Source: Planctomycetota bacterium (GTDB taxonomy: Bacteria > Planctomycetota > J058 > JAJDCQ01). Taken from it: a stretch of 64,000 nucleotides of DNA. Shown here one piece after another: positions 48,504-56,931 of this stretch. Where the stretch lies: contig JAJDCQ010000091.1 of assembly GCA_029260755.1 (NCBI GenBank), positions 62,001-126,000 on the forward strand, in the 5' to 3' direction. Each line of letters opens with the position of its first letter. Within the stretch, counting starts at the first letter, position 1. The notes below the pieces were generated by a model. It searched no databases, was not told where the DNA came from, and worked only from the letters and a program-made list of their open reading frames with translations. A program made the translations under genes and the position numbers.

Positions 48504-51128
48504 TCAGTCGGGCAACACCCGTCCGATCGCCCGCAGCACCTCCGGCACCGTCCCCGTGGTGACCGGCACCCCCGCGGGGAGGCTCTCCAGGAACGCCTGC
48601 CCGTAACCACGCGTGACGACGCGTCGGTCGAGGATAAGGATCGCGCCGCGGTCGCTCTTCGATCGGATGAGCCGACCGACCCCCTGACGGAACTTCAGGA
48701 CGGCGGCCGGCACGGTCATCTGGCGGAACGGATCGCCGCCCCTCCGCTGGAGATCCTCGGCCCGCGCCTGCCAGAGGGGCTCGTCGGGCACGCGGAACGG
48801 GAGCCGCGTGATGACGACGAGGGAGAGGGCGTCGCCCTTCACGTCGACGCCCTCCCAGAACGAGTCGGTGCCGAAGAGGACGGCGTTGCCCGCCTTGCGG
48901 AAGCGATCGAGGAGGGCGGTTCGGTTCCCGTCGCCCTGCCGGAGGACGAGCAGCCCTTCTCGCTCGAGGATGGGGGCGAGCGCCTGATGCACCCGGCGGA
49001 GCATCCCGTAGGAGGTGAAGAGGACGAAGGCGCGGCCGCCCGAGCGCTTCACCGCCTCGCGGGTCGCGATGATCACCCGGGGCTCGTAGAGCGGGTCGCC
49101 CGGCTCGGGGATGCCGGTGGTCACGCCGACCGCGCAGCGCCGGGCGTAGTCGAACGGGGAGCCGAGGATCATCTCCTCGACCCGACCCTCGGGAAGGTCG
49201 GCCAGCCCGAGGCGGCGGCGGACGTACTCGAAGCTGCCGGCGACGGCGAGCGTCGCGCTCGACAGGACCGCTCCGTGGACGTGGTCGAAGAGCTTCTCGC
49301 GGAGGACCTCATCGACCCGGAGGGGCGCGACGTGGAGGTTCGCGAGGACGCGATCCTCGGCGGTCTCGCCGGGGCGGCTCCGACCGCGCCGGGCGCGGAG
49401 CTCGACCCATCGGACGTGGCTCTCGTCGCGATCATCGAGGAAGAGCTCGATCGAGCGGGCGGCGCTCTGGCAGCGGCGCGCCGCGCTCCGGAGCTCGAGG
49501 GCGGCGCCGGCGAGCTCGTCCCGGACGCGGGGCTCGTCGACGTCCTCGAGCGCCTTCGCCGCGCGGACGACGACGGCGCCGAGGGTGCCGAGGCGCTGGC
49601 GTGTTCGATCGAGCGGCGGGCGCAGGACCGTCCAGAGGGTCTCGCCGGCCTTGGCGCTCCGGAGCCGCACCTTGCGGTCGCGCGGGCGTCCGGCGCCGGC
49701 GCCCTCGGCCACGGCCTCGGTCGCCCCACCAGCGTCGGCGACGTGGGCGGCGACGTGGTCGCGGATCGCGGCGAGGTCCTCCTCGGCGGCGAGGGCGGCC
49801 GATCCGTGGGCCGGGAGCGCCTCCTCCTCGAGGATCCGGGCGGCGCGCGCCGCGTCGGGATGGCGGCTCTTGATCGCGCGCTCGACGAGGGCGGGGATGA
49901 TCCCGCGACCGAGCCGGCGACGGCTGACGAGCCGTCCAAGCAGCCGGCGGAGGCCGAGGGCGGTGACCCGGGTGCCGAAGTAGTCGCTCGCGGTGTCCTC
50001 GATGTGGTGCGCCTCGTCGATCACGAGGTGTCGGAACGCCGGGAGGACGGCCGGCGCGTCGAAGTCGCCGAGCTCGGCCTTGATGGAGAGGTCGCTGAAG
50101 AGGAGGTGGTGGTTCGCCACGAGGAGGTCGGCCCGGCCGGCCTCCTGCCGGGTCCGGAAGTAGAAGCACTTCCCGTAGGTGGGGCAGCGGGTCCGGAGGC
50201 AGCTGTCCGGCGTCGACTCGACACGATCCCAGACGGCGTCGGCCGGCGGGTGTGGCAGCTCGGCCCGGTCGCCGGTCCGGGTCGTCTTCAGCCATCGAGT
50301 GACGGCGCCGAGGGAGGCGCGGTCGCCGTCCTCCTCGAACAGCTCGGCCTGCCCCGCGCGCGCCTCCTCGGCACGCCGGAGGCTCACGTAGTTTCCCCGC
50401 CCCTTGACGAGCGCGCTCCGGAACGGGGGGAGGCCCTCGCCGGCGAGGACGGGGATGTCCTTGGCGACGAGCTGCTCCTGGAGGTTGATCGTGGCCGTCG
50501 AGGCGATCACCTTCTCGCGCCGTCGGACCGCCCAGAGCACGGCGGGGACGAGGTAGGCGAGCGACTTGCCCGTGCCCGTCCCCGCCTCGACGAGGAGCAC
50601 CTTGCCCGACGAGAACGCCCGGGCGACGGCGGCCGCCATCGCGCGCTGCTCGGGTCGCGCCTCGTAGCCCTCGATCCGGGCGGCGAGGGGACCGTCGGGA
50701 CCGATCAGGGCGTCGATCTCGGCGGCGTCGAGCGGTGCGCTCGGGCGGGGCGGCGCGACCGGGACGACCGGCAGGCACGCGGCGACGTCGTTGTCGACGA
50801 TGTAGAAGGCGATGCCGCCGTTGCCGAGCGCCGAAGCGACGTCGAGATCGGCGTCCGAGGGAGCGAGGCGCCCGCTCGGATGGTTGTGGATCGCGCAGTG
50901 CCATCCGGCCGCCGCGGCCACGATCGCCGGCGCCGCGGTGCGGTGGCCGCGCGCGGCGACGCGCGCCTCGCGGACCACCCCGGCCTCGTCGGTCCGGGCG
51001 ACGAAGAAGACCTCGTCGCCACGGTTCTCGGCGATCGCCCCGCGGATGAAGGCGCGCGTCGGCTCGTCGATGAGCTCGTGGACCGGCGGGATCGACGGAG
51101 TTGACGCGGCGCCGGGGGCGTCGGCCAC
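48504..51128 (-). CDS. DinG-family DNA helicase with N-terminal RadC-like JAMM domain
   Basis: An 874-residue protein. Residues about 15-118 form a RadC-type JAB/JAMM domain with the metal motif HNHPSGRLAPSDAD (His81, His83, Asp94; Glu39 possibly the catalytic Glu). From about 145 it is an XPD/DinG superfamily 2 helicase: Walker A AGTGTGKS (182-189), DEAH box in VIDEAHHIED, the C-terminal motifs LFTSYGMLRRVHQ, GTDSFWEGVDVKGD and FRQGVGRLIRS. Three Cys of the iron-sulphur site are present (310, 315, 321), but the first ligand position, in the usual NYxC motif, is Ser249 (NYVS). It should unwind DNA or R-loops using ATP. GTG 51128 lies 9 nt after the preceding gene's stop. Confidence 0.93.
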   Translation of the reverse strand: MADAPGAASTPSIPPVHELIDEPTRAFIRGAIAENRGDEVFFVARTDEAGVVREARVAARGHRTAAPAIVAAAAGWHCAIHNHPSGRLAPSDADLDVASALGNGGIAFYIVDNDVAACLPVVPVAPPRPSAPLDAAEIDALIGPDGPLAARIEGYEARPEQRAMAAAVARAFSSGKVLLVEAGTGTGKSLAYLVPAVLWAVRRREKVIASTATINLQEQLVAKDIPVLAGEGLPPFRSALVKGRGNYVSLRRAEEARAGQAELFEEDGDRASLGAVTRWLKTTRTGDRAELPHPPADAVWDRVESTPDSCLRTRCPTYGKCFYFRTRQEAGRADLLVANHHLLFSDLSIKAELGDFDAPAVLPAFRHLVIDEAHHIEDTASDYFGTRVTALGLRRLLGRLVSRRRLGRGIIPALVERAIKSRHPDAARAARILEEEALPAHGSAALAAEEDLAAIRDHVAAHVADAGGATEAVAEGAGAGRPRDRKVRLRSAKAGETLWTVLRPPLDRTRQRLGTLGAVVVRAAKALEDVDEPRVRDELAGAALELRSAARRCQSAARSIELFLDDRDESHVRWVELRARRGRSRPGETAEDRVLANLHVAPLRVDEVLREKLFDHVHGAVLSSATLAVAGSFEYVRRRLGLADLPEGRVEEMILGSPFDYARRCAVGVTTGIPEPGDPLYEPRVIIATREAVKRSGGRAFVLFTSYGMLRRVHQALAPILEREGLLVLRQGDGNRTALLDRFRKAGNAVLFGTDSFWEGVDVKGDALSLVVITRLPFRVPDEPLWQARAEDLQRRGGDPFRQMTVPAAVLKFRQGVGRLIRSKSDRGAILILDRRVVTRGYGQAFLESLPAGVPVTTGTVPEVLRAIGRVLPD

Positions 51129-51137
51129 GCGGCCCGG

Positions 51138-52517
51138 TCAGTCCTCGCCGTCGTCGCCGCCGTCGCCGCCCTCGGGCGCGGCGCCGCCCTCGTCGGCTGG
51201 CGGCGCGGCGTCGGCGGGCGCGGCGGGATCACCCGGCACGAGGAGCGAGACCGCGCGCGTCTTCTCGACGCCGTCGATCCGATCGCGGACGAAGAGGACG
51301 AGGCGATACTCGCCCGGAGGGAAGTCGGCCGGCAGCTCGACCCGGCAGGTCATCGAGGTGACGAGCGGTCGGGGCGGCGGCCGACCGATGTGCTCGGCGA
51401 ACTTGCCCTTGTCGAGGACGACGCGCTTCCAGCGGTCGATGACGTGGAGGCCGACCTCGATCCAGTGCTCGCCCTTGTCGTTCCGCGCGGCGTCGCGGGG
51501 GCGCAGCTTGATCGTGAGGGTCTCGCCCGCGGCGATCTCGACCGGGGCGTCGGCGGCGCGGCCGGCGTCGTCCTCTCCCTGGACGACGACGCGCTCGATC
51601 CGGAAGGGTCCGGTCCGCGCGGGCGGCGGCCCGCCGCGCGCGATGGCCGGCGGCTCCTCGACGGCCGAGCCCTCTCCGGCGGCCGGGTCCTCGTCGTCGA
51701 ACCAGCCCTCGTCGCCGGGCGCCGGGTCGGGGGTGTCCGCCGCGCCGTCGGTGGCGCCGGGCGCGGGCTCGGTCGCGGCGGCCGGCTCGTCGGTCGGTTC
51801 CGGCGCGGCGGGCTCGTCGGTGGCGGCGGGCTCATCGATGCTCGTCGCCGGCTCGTCGGTGGCGACGGCCGGCTCGTCGCTCGGCTCGTCGCCTGGGTCG
51901 CCGGGCGCAACGGTCGTCGCGCTCTCGTCGGCGGTCCCCGCCTCCGCGGCCGGCGCCGGCGCGGGAGGCGTGGCCAGGCGCGCGATCGAGGGGTCGGGAT
52001 CGCCGAGGGTGAACGAGGCGAACGTGGCGTCGAAGACCGGCAGGAGCGCCTCCCAGTGATCGCCCGAGGCGGTCTCCTGGATGAGCACCGCGCGCTTGTC
52101 GAAGAGGGCGAGATGGAAGCGACTCTCGAGCGGACGCTTCGCGTCGTCCTCGTAGCTCGCGCGCATCGTGAGCCAGCTCGTCCCCTCCCGCTCCTCGCGT
52201 CCGGTCTCGGTGGCGCCGTAGGCGTCGCCGAGGAGGCGCGCGATCTCGGTGAAGTAGGCATCGGGCGTCATCCGCGCGAGCGTGTTGAGGGTGACCACGA
52301 TGCTCGGCCGCGCGCCTTCGTCACCGGGGCCGACGAGGACGAGGCGGCCGTCGTCGTCGCGGGCCACCGTGAAGCCATCGGGTGGGGTCAGGGCGATCCC
52401 GTCGGCGTTCGCGATCGGCTCGGCCGCCGAGGCGGGGGCGCCGGCGAACGAGGCGACGGCGAGGGCGAGGACCAGCGCGAGGCTGGAGACGCTCGGAGCT
52501 CGAGAGCGGCGGTTCAT
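51138..52517 (-). CDS. Secreted or periplasmic protein with acidic Pro/Glu/Ala repeat linker
   Basis: A 459-residue protein. A signal peptide (about 1-32) precedes a compact alpha/beta domain (about 38-175) similar in outline to PsbP/DUF1795 proteins (GFTVARDDDGRLVLVGPGDE). A low-complexity linker (about 190-285) with many DEPA-like repeats joins it to a C-terminal beta-sandwich domain (about 300-430; WIEVGLHVIDRWKRVVLDKG). A Gly/Asp-rich tail ends the protein. ATG 52517 has GAGGT 8 nt upstream; the frame continues farther upstream but overlaps the Nudix-like gene out of frame. The function is not recognised. It is translationally coupled to the Nudix-like gene (4-nt overlap). Confidence 0.85.
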   Translation of the reverse strand: MNRRSRAPSVSSLALVLALAVASFAGAPASAAEPIANADGIALTPPDGFTVARDDDGRLVLVGPGDEGARPSIVVTLNTLARMTPDAYFTEIARLLGDAYGATETGREEREGTSWLTMRASYEDDAKRPLESRFHLALFDKRAVLIQETASGDHWEALLPVFDATFASFTLGDPDPSIARLATPPAPAPAAEAGTADESATTVAPGDPGDEPSDEPAVATDEPATSIDEPAATDEPAAPEPTDEPAAATEPAPGATDGAADTPDPAPGDEGWFDDEDPAAGEGSAVEEPPAIARGGPPPARTGPFRIERVVVQGEDDAGRAADAPVEIAAGETLTIKLRPRDAARNDKGEHWIEVGLHVIDRWKRVVLDKGKFAEHIGRPPPRPLVTSMTCRVELPADFPPGEYRLVLFVRDRIDGVEKTRAVSLLVPGDPAAPADAAPPADEGGAAPEGGDGGDDGED

Positions 52518-53302
52518 GACTCGGACCTCACGGCGGGATCGGTGATCGGTCGGTAGCGCGCGACCCACTCGGGCGGGAGCGCGTCGATGGAGCAACGGAG
52601 CTCGGGGAGATACCCGAGGTGGCTGGCGAGGCGGCGGAGCGCGATCTCGGTCTTGCCGTCCTCGAAGACCCCGCGCGCGCACGCGGCGAGGGCGTCGTGG
52701 AGATCCATCCACTCGAGGCGCGCGTCGCGTTCGCAGACCGAGCCGTCGCCCGGCAGGGGCGGGGCGCTCTCGGTCGTGGCCCAGGGGACCTCGAAGGCGA
52801 CGAGGTAGACCTTCTCGGACAGGGTGCCCGGCGCCGGGTAGAACCCCGCGCCGAGCTCGACGCCTTCCCCGGGATCGACCCGCGCGCCGGCCTCCTCGTG
52901 GGCCTCCGCCGCGGCTCGGGTGAACACGCCCGCGCTGCCGCGGTCGCCCGGCTCGAGGGAGCCGGCGCACACCTCGGCGAGGAGCAGCGGCGGCGGCGCC
53001 TCCTCCGCCGCCCGGGGCAGGGTCAGGGCGCGCCGGAGCGTGATGGGGGGCCGCACGTTGTGCCGGATCGCCACCCGGATCGGGCCGCCGGCGGCCTCGC
53101 GGGCCCAGAGGATCGCGGCGGTCGCGTCCGAGCCGGGGCGATCGACGATGTCGTAGGGGTAGCTCTCCGACGCGCTGCCGTCGTCGTAGCGATGGCGAAG
53201 CGACAGGCGGCGAACGGTCAGGAACCCGCGGCGATCCGCTTCGGTGGTGTGGTCGTCGGCGACCTCGATGTCGGTGAGCTCGGGCACGGTCTCAGAGATC
53301 AC
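52514..53302 (-). CDS. Nudix-like hydrolase, atypical Nudix box
   Basis: A 262-residue cytoplasmic protein. Overall it resembles ADP-ribose/GDP-mannose pyrophosphatases: an N-terminal beta domain, then AAILWAREA, LLLAEVCAGSLEPGDRG and the Nudix helix region RAAAEAHEEAGARV, followed by FYPAPGTLSEKVYLVAFEV. In the Nudix box the final EExG is kept, but the Arg of the RE motif is Ala and the first Glu is not seen at standard spacing, so hydrolase activity is open. It starts at a GTG inside the end of the isochorismatase-like gene (11-nt overlap), which implies co-translation. Confidence 0.7.
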   Translation of the reverse strand: MISETVPELTDIEVADDHTTEADRRGFLTVRRLSLRHRYDDGSASESYPYDIVDRPGSDATAAILWAREAAGGPIRVAIRHNVRPPITLRRALTLPRAAEEAPPPLLLAEVCAGSLEPGDRGSAGVFTRAAAEAHEEAGARVDPGEGVELGAGFYPAPGTLSEKVYLVAFEVPWATTESAPPLPGDGSVCERDARLEWMDLHDALAACARGVFEDGKTEIALRRLASHLGYLPELRCSIDALPPEWVARYRPITDPAVRSES

Positions 53303-53915
53303 TCCCGACGGCGCCCAGGCACTTGAGGACGTGGGCGCTCGACATGACTTCGACGCCGGCGTCCTGCATCGCCTTCAAGGCGACCTTGCCGGTGCGCTCG
53401 TCGATCGGCCAGACCGCGTCCTGGACGACGCAGACTCGCCACCCGCGCTCGAGGAGGCCGAGCGCGGCGGCCCGGACGCAGACCTCGGTGACGACGCCGT
53501 AGACGACGGCCACCTTCTTGCCGAGCGACTCGAGGATGGCCTCGGCGTGACGGTTCGTGAAGATCGGGAAGTCCTGCTTCTCGAGCACGATGTGGGGCGC
53601 GTCGGCCGGCGGGAGCTTGGCGTCGGGATCGTTCGGGACGACGAACTCGAGCCCCGTCTCGCTCTCGGGGACCTTCCGCTGCCCCTCGGTGCCGACGATG
53701 CAGTGCGGCGGGTACTGCTCGAACTCGGGGTCGTTCTCGGAGTGGGCGCAGACGCTGCTGACGATCGGGATCCCGTGCTTGATCGCGCTCACCTTGAAGC
53801 GGAGCAGCGGCTCGAGGATCGCCTCGGATCCCTTGGCGTAGAGCTTCCCCTCGGGATGGATGAAGTCCTTCTGCGTGTCCACGTCGAGGAGGATGAAGTC
53901 GACGTCTTCACTCAC
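53292..53915 (-). CDS. Isochorismatase/nicotinamidase-like cysteine hydrolase
   Basis: A 207-residue cytoplasmic enzyme with the complete family triad: Asp13 in DVDTQKDF, Lys113 in VLEKQDFPIF and Cys146 in GVVTEVCVRA. The segment YPPHCIVGTEGQR is close to nicotinamidases (usual form PPHCVxGTxGA) and suggests hydrolysis of nicotinamide or a similar amide. With the downstream Nudix-like protein this may be a small NAD-salvage unit, though this is inference. GTG 53915 has GGAGA about 6-10 nt upstream. Confidence 0.9.
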   Translation of the reverse strand: MSEDVDFILLDVDTQKDFIHPEGKLYAKGSEAILEPLLRFKVSAIKHGIPIVSSVCAHSENDPEFEQYPPHCIVGTEGQRKVPESETGLEFVVPNDPDAKLPPADAPHIVLEKQDFPIFTNRHAEAILESLGKKVAVVYGVVTEVCVRAAALGLLERGWRVCVVQDAVWPIDERTGKVALKAMQDAGVEVMSSAHVLKCLGAVGSDL

Positions 53916-54014
53916 GAGAGATCTCCGCCGGTGAACCGGTCAGTGTAGCGTTCGACGGGGTCGACGACGAGAGGCGAGCTCGGCCGACGCTGGCGTAACT
54001 CGCTGTCACAACAC

Positions 54015-54041
54015 GAAAACGGGGAGGGCGATGCCCTCCCC
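54015..54041 (-). terminator. Rho-independent terminator after the fabH-like gene
   Basis: A perfect 9-bp stem, GGGGAGGGC/GCCCTCCCC with a 3-nt loop (54021-54041), is followed on the minus strand by GTTTTC. It lies 28 nt beyond the stop of the fabH-like gene and separates it from the isochorismatase operon. Confidence 0.8.
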
Positions 54042-54069
54042 GGTGCGATGCGAGCTCGGCCGCCCGCGC

Positions 54070-55089
54070 CTACCAGCGGTAGAGGATCGAGCCCCAGGTG
54101 AAGCCGGAGCCGAAGCCCGCCATGCAGACCAGGTCGCCTCGCTTCACCTGGCCGCCCCGGACGACCTCGTCGAGCAGGGTCGGGATCGAGCCGGCGCTCA
54201 GGTTGCCGTACTTCATGATGTTGTTGTGGCACTTCTCCTCGGGGATCTCGAGCTGCTTGGCGACCCGCTGGTTGATCCGGAGGTTCGCCTGGTGGGGCAG
54301 GAAGACATCGACGTCGGCCGGCGTCCAGCCGCGCTTGGCGAGCACCTTCACGACGATCTCGGGCATCCGGCTGCACGCGTGCATGAAGACGAGGCGGCCG
54401 TTCATGCTCGGGAACGCCATCGGGTTGTCGACGAGCTCCTGGCGGACCCAGGGCTTGATGATCGTGTTGGGCGCCTCGACCATCAGCTCGCGGGCGTACT
54501 CGCCCTGGGCGTGGGTCTCGATCTCGAGGAGGCCCGGCGCGTCCGGATCGTCGTCCTCGACCTCGACCGCGCCGAGGATCGTCGCGCCCGAGCCGTCGCC
54601 GAACAGGACCGCGACGTCGCGGCCGCGGTTGGTGTGGTCGAGGGCGGGCGAGTGCTTCTCGGCGCCGACGACGAGCACCTTGTCGAACGTCCCGTTCTTG
54701 ATGAACGCGTCGGCGACCTGCATGCCGTAGAGATACCCCGAGCACTGGTTGCGAAGGTCGAAGCACGGGATGTAGGTGTCGGAGATGCCGAGCTTGTGCT
54801 GGACGAGCACGCCGCCGCCGGGGAACTGCAGGTCGGGCGAGAGGGTGCCGAAGACGATGCAGTCGATGTCCTTCGCCTCGAGGCCGGCCGCCTCGAGGGC
54901 GCGCTTCGAGGCCTCCGCGCCCATGTCGGCCGGGCCGATCCCGTCCTCGGCGTAGCGGCGCTCGACGATGCCGGACCGCTGCTGGATCCACTCGTCCGAG
55001 GTGTCCATGAGCTTCGCGAGGTCGAAGTTGGTGACCACGCGATCGGGAACGAAGTGGCCGGTTCCCAGGATCTTACTGCGCTTCATCAT
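54070..55089 (-). CDS. 3-oxoacyl-ACP synthase III (FabH-like)
   Basis: A 339-residue thiolase-fold enzyme that condenses an acyl-CoA with malonyl-ACP to start fatty acid chains. The triad is complete: Cys116 in RNQCSGYLYG, His266 in LPHQANLRI and Asn296 in KYGNLSAGSIP; the C-terminal GFGSGFTWGS loop is typical. The residues around Cys (QCSGY rather than ACAGF) and the long insertion at about 195-240 differ from E. coli FabH, so a different acyl primer or a specialised lipid is possible. AGGAGAG lies 2-4 nt before the first ATG (55089), so the second ATG (55086) may be used. It has its own terminator and stands alone, not in a fab operon. Confidence 0.92.
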   Translation of the reverse strand: MMKRSKILGTGHFVPDRVVTNFDLAKLMDTSDEWIQQRSGIVERRYAEDGIGPADMGAEASKRALEAAGLEAKDIDCIVFGTLSPDLQFPGGGVLVQHKLGISDTYIPCFDLRNQCSGYLYGMQVADAFIKNGTFDKVLVVGAEKHSPALDHTNRGRDVAVLFGDGSGATILGAVEVEDDDPDAPGLLEIETHAQGEYARELMVEAPNTIIKPWVRQELVDNPMAFPSMNGRLVFMHACSRMPEIVVKVLAKRGWTPADVDVFLPHQANLRINQRVAKQLEIPEEKCHNNIMKYGNLSAGSIPTLLDEVVRGGQVKRGDLVCMAGFGSGFTWGSILYRW

Positions 55090-55212
55090 GCTCTCCTACG
55101 ATCTCGCCGGCGGGGCCGGCGTTGCGAACGGCGCATGGTATCAACGGGTTAGCGGGCCCGCAAGATCTCGATCGAGGCGGCTCGGTCGCCCATCGTCCTC
55201 GCAGCAGGGACG

Positions 55213-56841
55213 TTAGCGAAGCGACTCGACGTATCCGTCGACGTCTCGCTGGAGCGCGTCGGCGTCGCCCGCCCATCGGGCGAGGAACGCGGCGGCCGCC
55301 TCGTCGTGCCGGATCGGCGGCAGCTCGTCCTCGTCGAGGTCGGGGTAGACGCGCCCGTCGGTCCCGGCCTCGGCCAGGACCGCGCGGACGGCGGCGGTGC
55401 CGTGGGCGTGGGCGAGGGTCGCCACGATGCTCCACGCGCGCGCGTAGGCGAGCCGGTTCGGTCCGAGGATGGGCGCGAAGTCGGCGTCCTTCGCCTCGGC
55501 GATCACCTCGCCCGCGGTCGGGATGCGGCGGCCGCGCTCGCGGGCCTGGGCGAGCGCGATCACCCGGGGCCGGTGCGCGCGGTTCGAGGACGGGGTCGCC
55601 TCGTGCGGGGCGAACGGCGCGAGCCATTCGGCGACGCCCTCCGACAGCCACCGCGGCAGACGCCCGCGGTGCGTGAAGACGACCGCGTGGGCCGACTCGT
55701 GGAAGAGCGACAGGCGCCACGCGTCGACCTCGTCGTCGCCGCGGTAGGTCTCGACGCGCTCCGCGAGGCTGTCGTAGTAGGCGCGGAACTCGGCGTAGTC
55801 GAAGCTGACCGCGTGGAGGCGGTAGGCGGCGCGGTCGCGGTAGATCACCACGTCGAGCTGCACCTCGCGCGCCTCGCCCTTCTCGGCGATGAGGCCGGTC
55901 GCGGCGGCGACGAAGTCGGCGACGTCGAGCGCGGTCGCCGCGGCGAACGCCGCGCCGACCTGGCTCTGGACGCGGATCCGCCCGTCGGGAGAGCGCGCCT
56001 CGTGGAAGGTCTCGGTGCCGGGCGGGGTCTGGGCGTAGGCGACCCGACGAGCGTAGTCGGCCTCGAGCCGATCGGAGGACCGCGCCCGCTGCAGCGCGAT
56101 CGTCGCGTCGGCGGGCTCGCCCGCGTGGAGGAGAACGTAGAGAGCCGCCAGCCGTCGATCGACCGGCACCGCGGACTCGCCGTCGCGCGCGACCGTGGCG
56201 AGCACCTCGCGCGCCGCCTTCACCCGGTCGGCCGGCTCCTTCGACGCGCCGCCGAGGCGGTCGAGCCCGGCGGCGACCCGGCGCAGGAGCGGGATCTGCT
56301 CGCTCGCCCCGTAGGGGTCGAAGGCGCCCGCCCGGCTGGCGACCCAGCGATCGAGGTCGTCGGCGGCGCCCCCGGGGTCGAGGAGGGCGCGACGAACCAT
56401 CGCCCGCTGGATCCGGGCGCTCGGCAGCTTCGCGCGCGAGCCGATCACCCGGTCGAGGTCTCGGAGGGCGCCCTCGAGGTCGCCGGCGCCGCGCCGGAGG
56501 ACGGCCCGGTTGAAGCGATGGAGCGGGTCCTTCCGGTCGAGGCGGACGGCGCGGTCGTAGGCCGCGAGGGCGTCGTCGGTCCGTTCGAGCAGGCCGAGGA
56601 TGTAGCCGACCCGCGCGTGGATCGGCGCGCTCTTCGGCGCGATCCTCGTCGCCTCGACGTAGAGCTGCAGGGCGCGTTCGAGCTCGCCGGCGGCCTGATG
56701 GCGCTGGGCGGCGTCGAGGGTCGCCTCGAGCTTGGCGCGGCGGTCATCGCCCTGGCCGCTCGCCGCCGCCGCGAGCGGGAGAACGAGACCGACGAGGATG
56801 GCGAGACAGGCCGCGAGGCGCGCGGCGGCTCGGATCGACAT
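55213..56841 (-). CDS. Exported TPR protein with DUF1570-like metallopeptidase domain
   Basis: A 542-residue protein. A signal peptide (about 1-29) is followed by three to four TPRs (about 38-140; LYVEATRIAPKSAPIHARVG), a helical middle region and a DUF1570-like domain (about 290-540) with the zinc motif HESAH (in SLFHESAHAVVF) and the downstream Glu in LSEGVAEWL, the gluzincin arrangement. Peptidase activity is plausible but unproven in this family, which is especially abundant in planctomycetes. ATG 56841 has GGAGG 6 nt upstream. It is transcribed divergently from the kinase gene at 56932, sharing a 90-bp promoter region. Confidence 0.9.
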   Translation of the reverse strand: MSIRAAARLAACLAILVGLVLPLAAAASGQGDDRRAKLEATLDAAQRHQAAGELERALQLYVEATRIAPKSAPIHARVGYILGLLERTDDALAAYDRAVRLDRKDPLHRFNRAVLRRGAGDLEGALRDLDRVIGSRAKLPSARIQRAMVRRALLDPGGAADDLDRWVASRAGAFDPYGASEQIPLLRRVAAGLDRLGGASKEPADRVKAAREVLATVARDGESAVPVDRRLAALYVLLHAGEPADATIALQRARSSDRLEADYARRVAYAQTPPGTETFHEARSPDGRIRVQSQVGAAFAAATALDVADFVAAATGLIAEKGEAREVQLDVVIYRDRAAYRLHAVSFDYAEFRAYYDSLAERVETYRGDDEVDAWRLSLFHESAHAVVFTHRGRLPRWLSEGVAEWLAPFAPHEATPSSNRAHRPRVIALAQARERGRRIPTAGEVIAEAKDADFAPILGPNRLAYARAWSIVATLAHAHGTAAVRAVLAEAGTDGRVYPDLDEDELPPIRHDEAAAAFLARWAGDADALQRDVDGYVESLR

Positions 56842-56893
56842 GGGGGCCTCCGGGGTGACTCGACGTCGCGATGATGCCTTCTCGGGCGCCCGT

Positions 56894-56922
56894 TTGCGAC
56901 GAGCAACCCCGCGGCCTAACCT
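56894..56922 (+). promoter_or_regulatory. Weak candidate promoter (TTGCGA, 17 bp, TAACCT)
   Basis: TTGCGA and TAACCT are spaced by 17 bp just before the kinase gene, with a GGAGG ribosome site overlapping the expected transcription start. The -10 matches only three of six. Confidence 0.3.
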
Positions 56923-56931
56923 GGAGGGGCC

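Noticed and set aside
54021..54041. Reading the 54-kb hairpin as a plus-strand terminator
   Set aside because: The T tract is present only on the minus-strand side; the plus strand continues with CGGTGC, and no plus-strand gene ends there.
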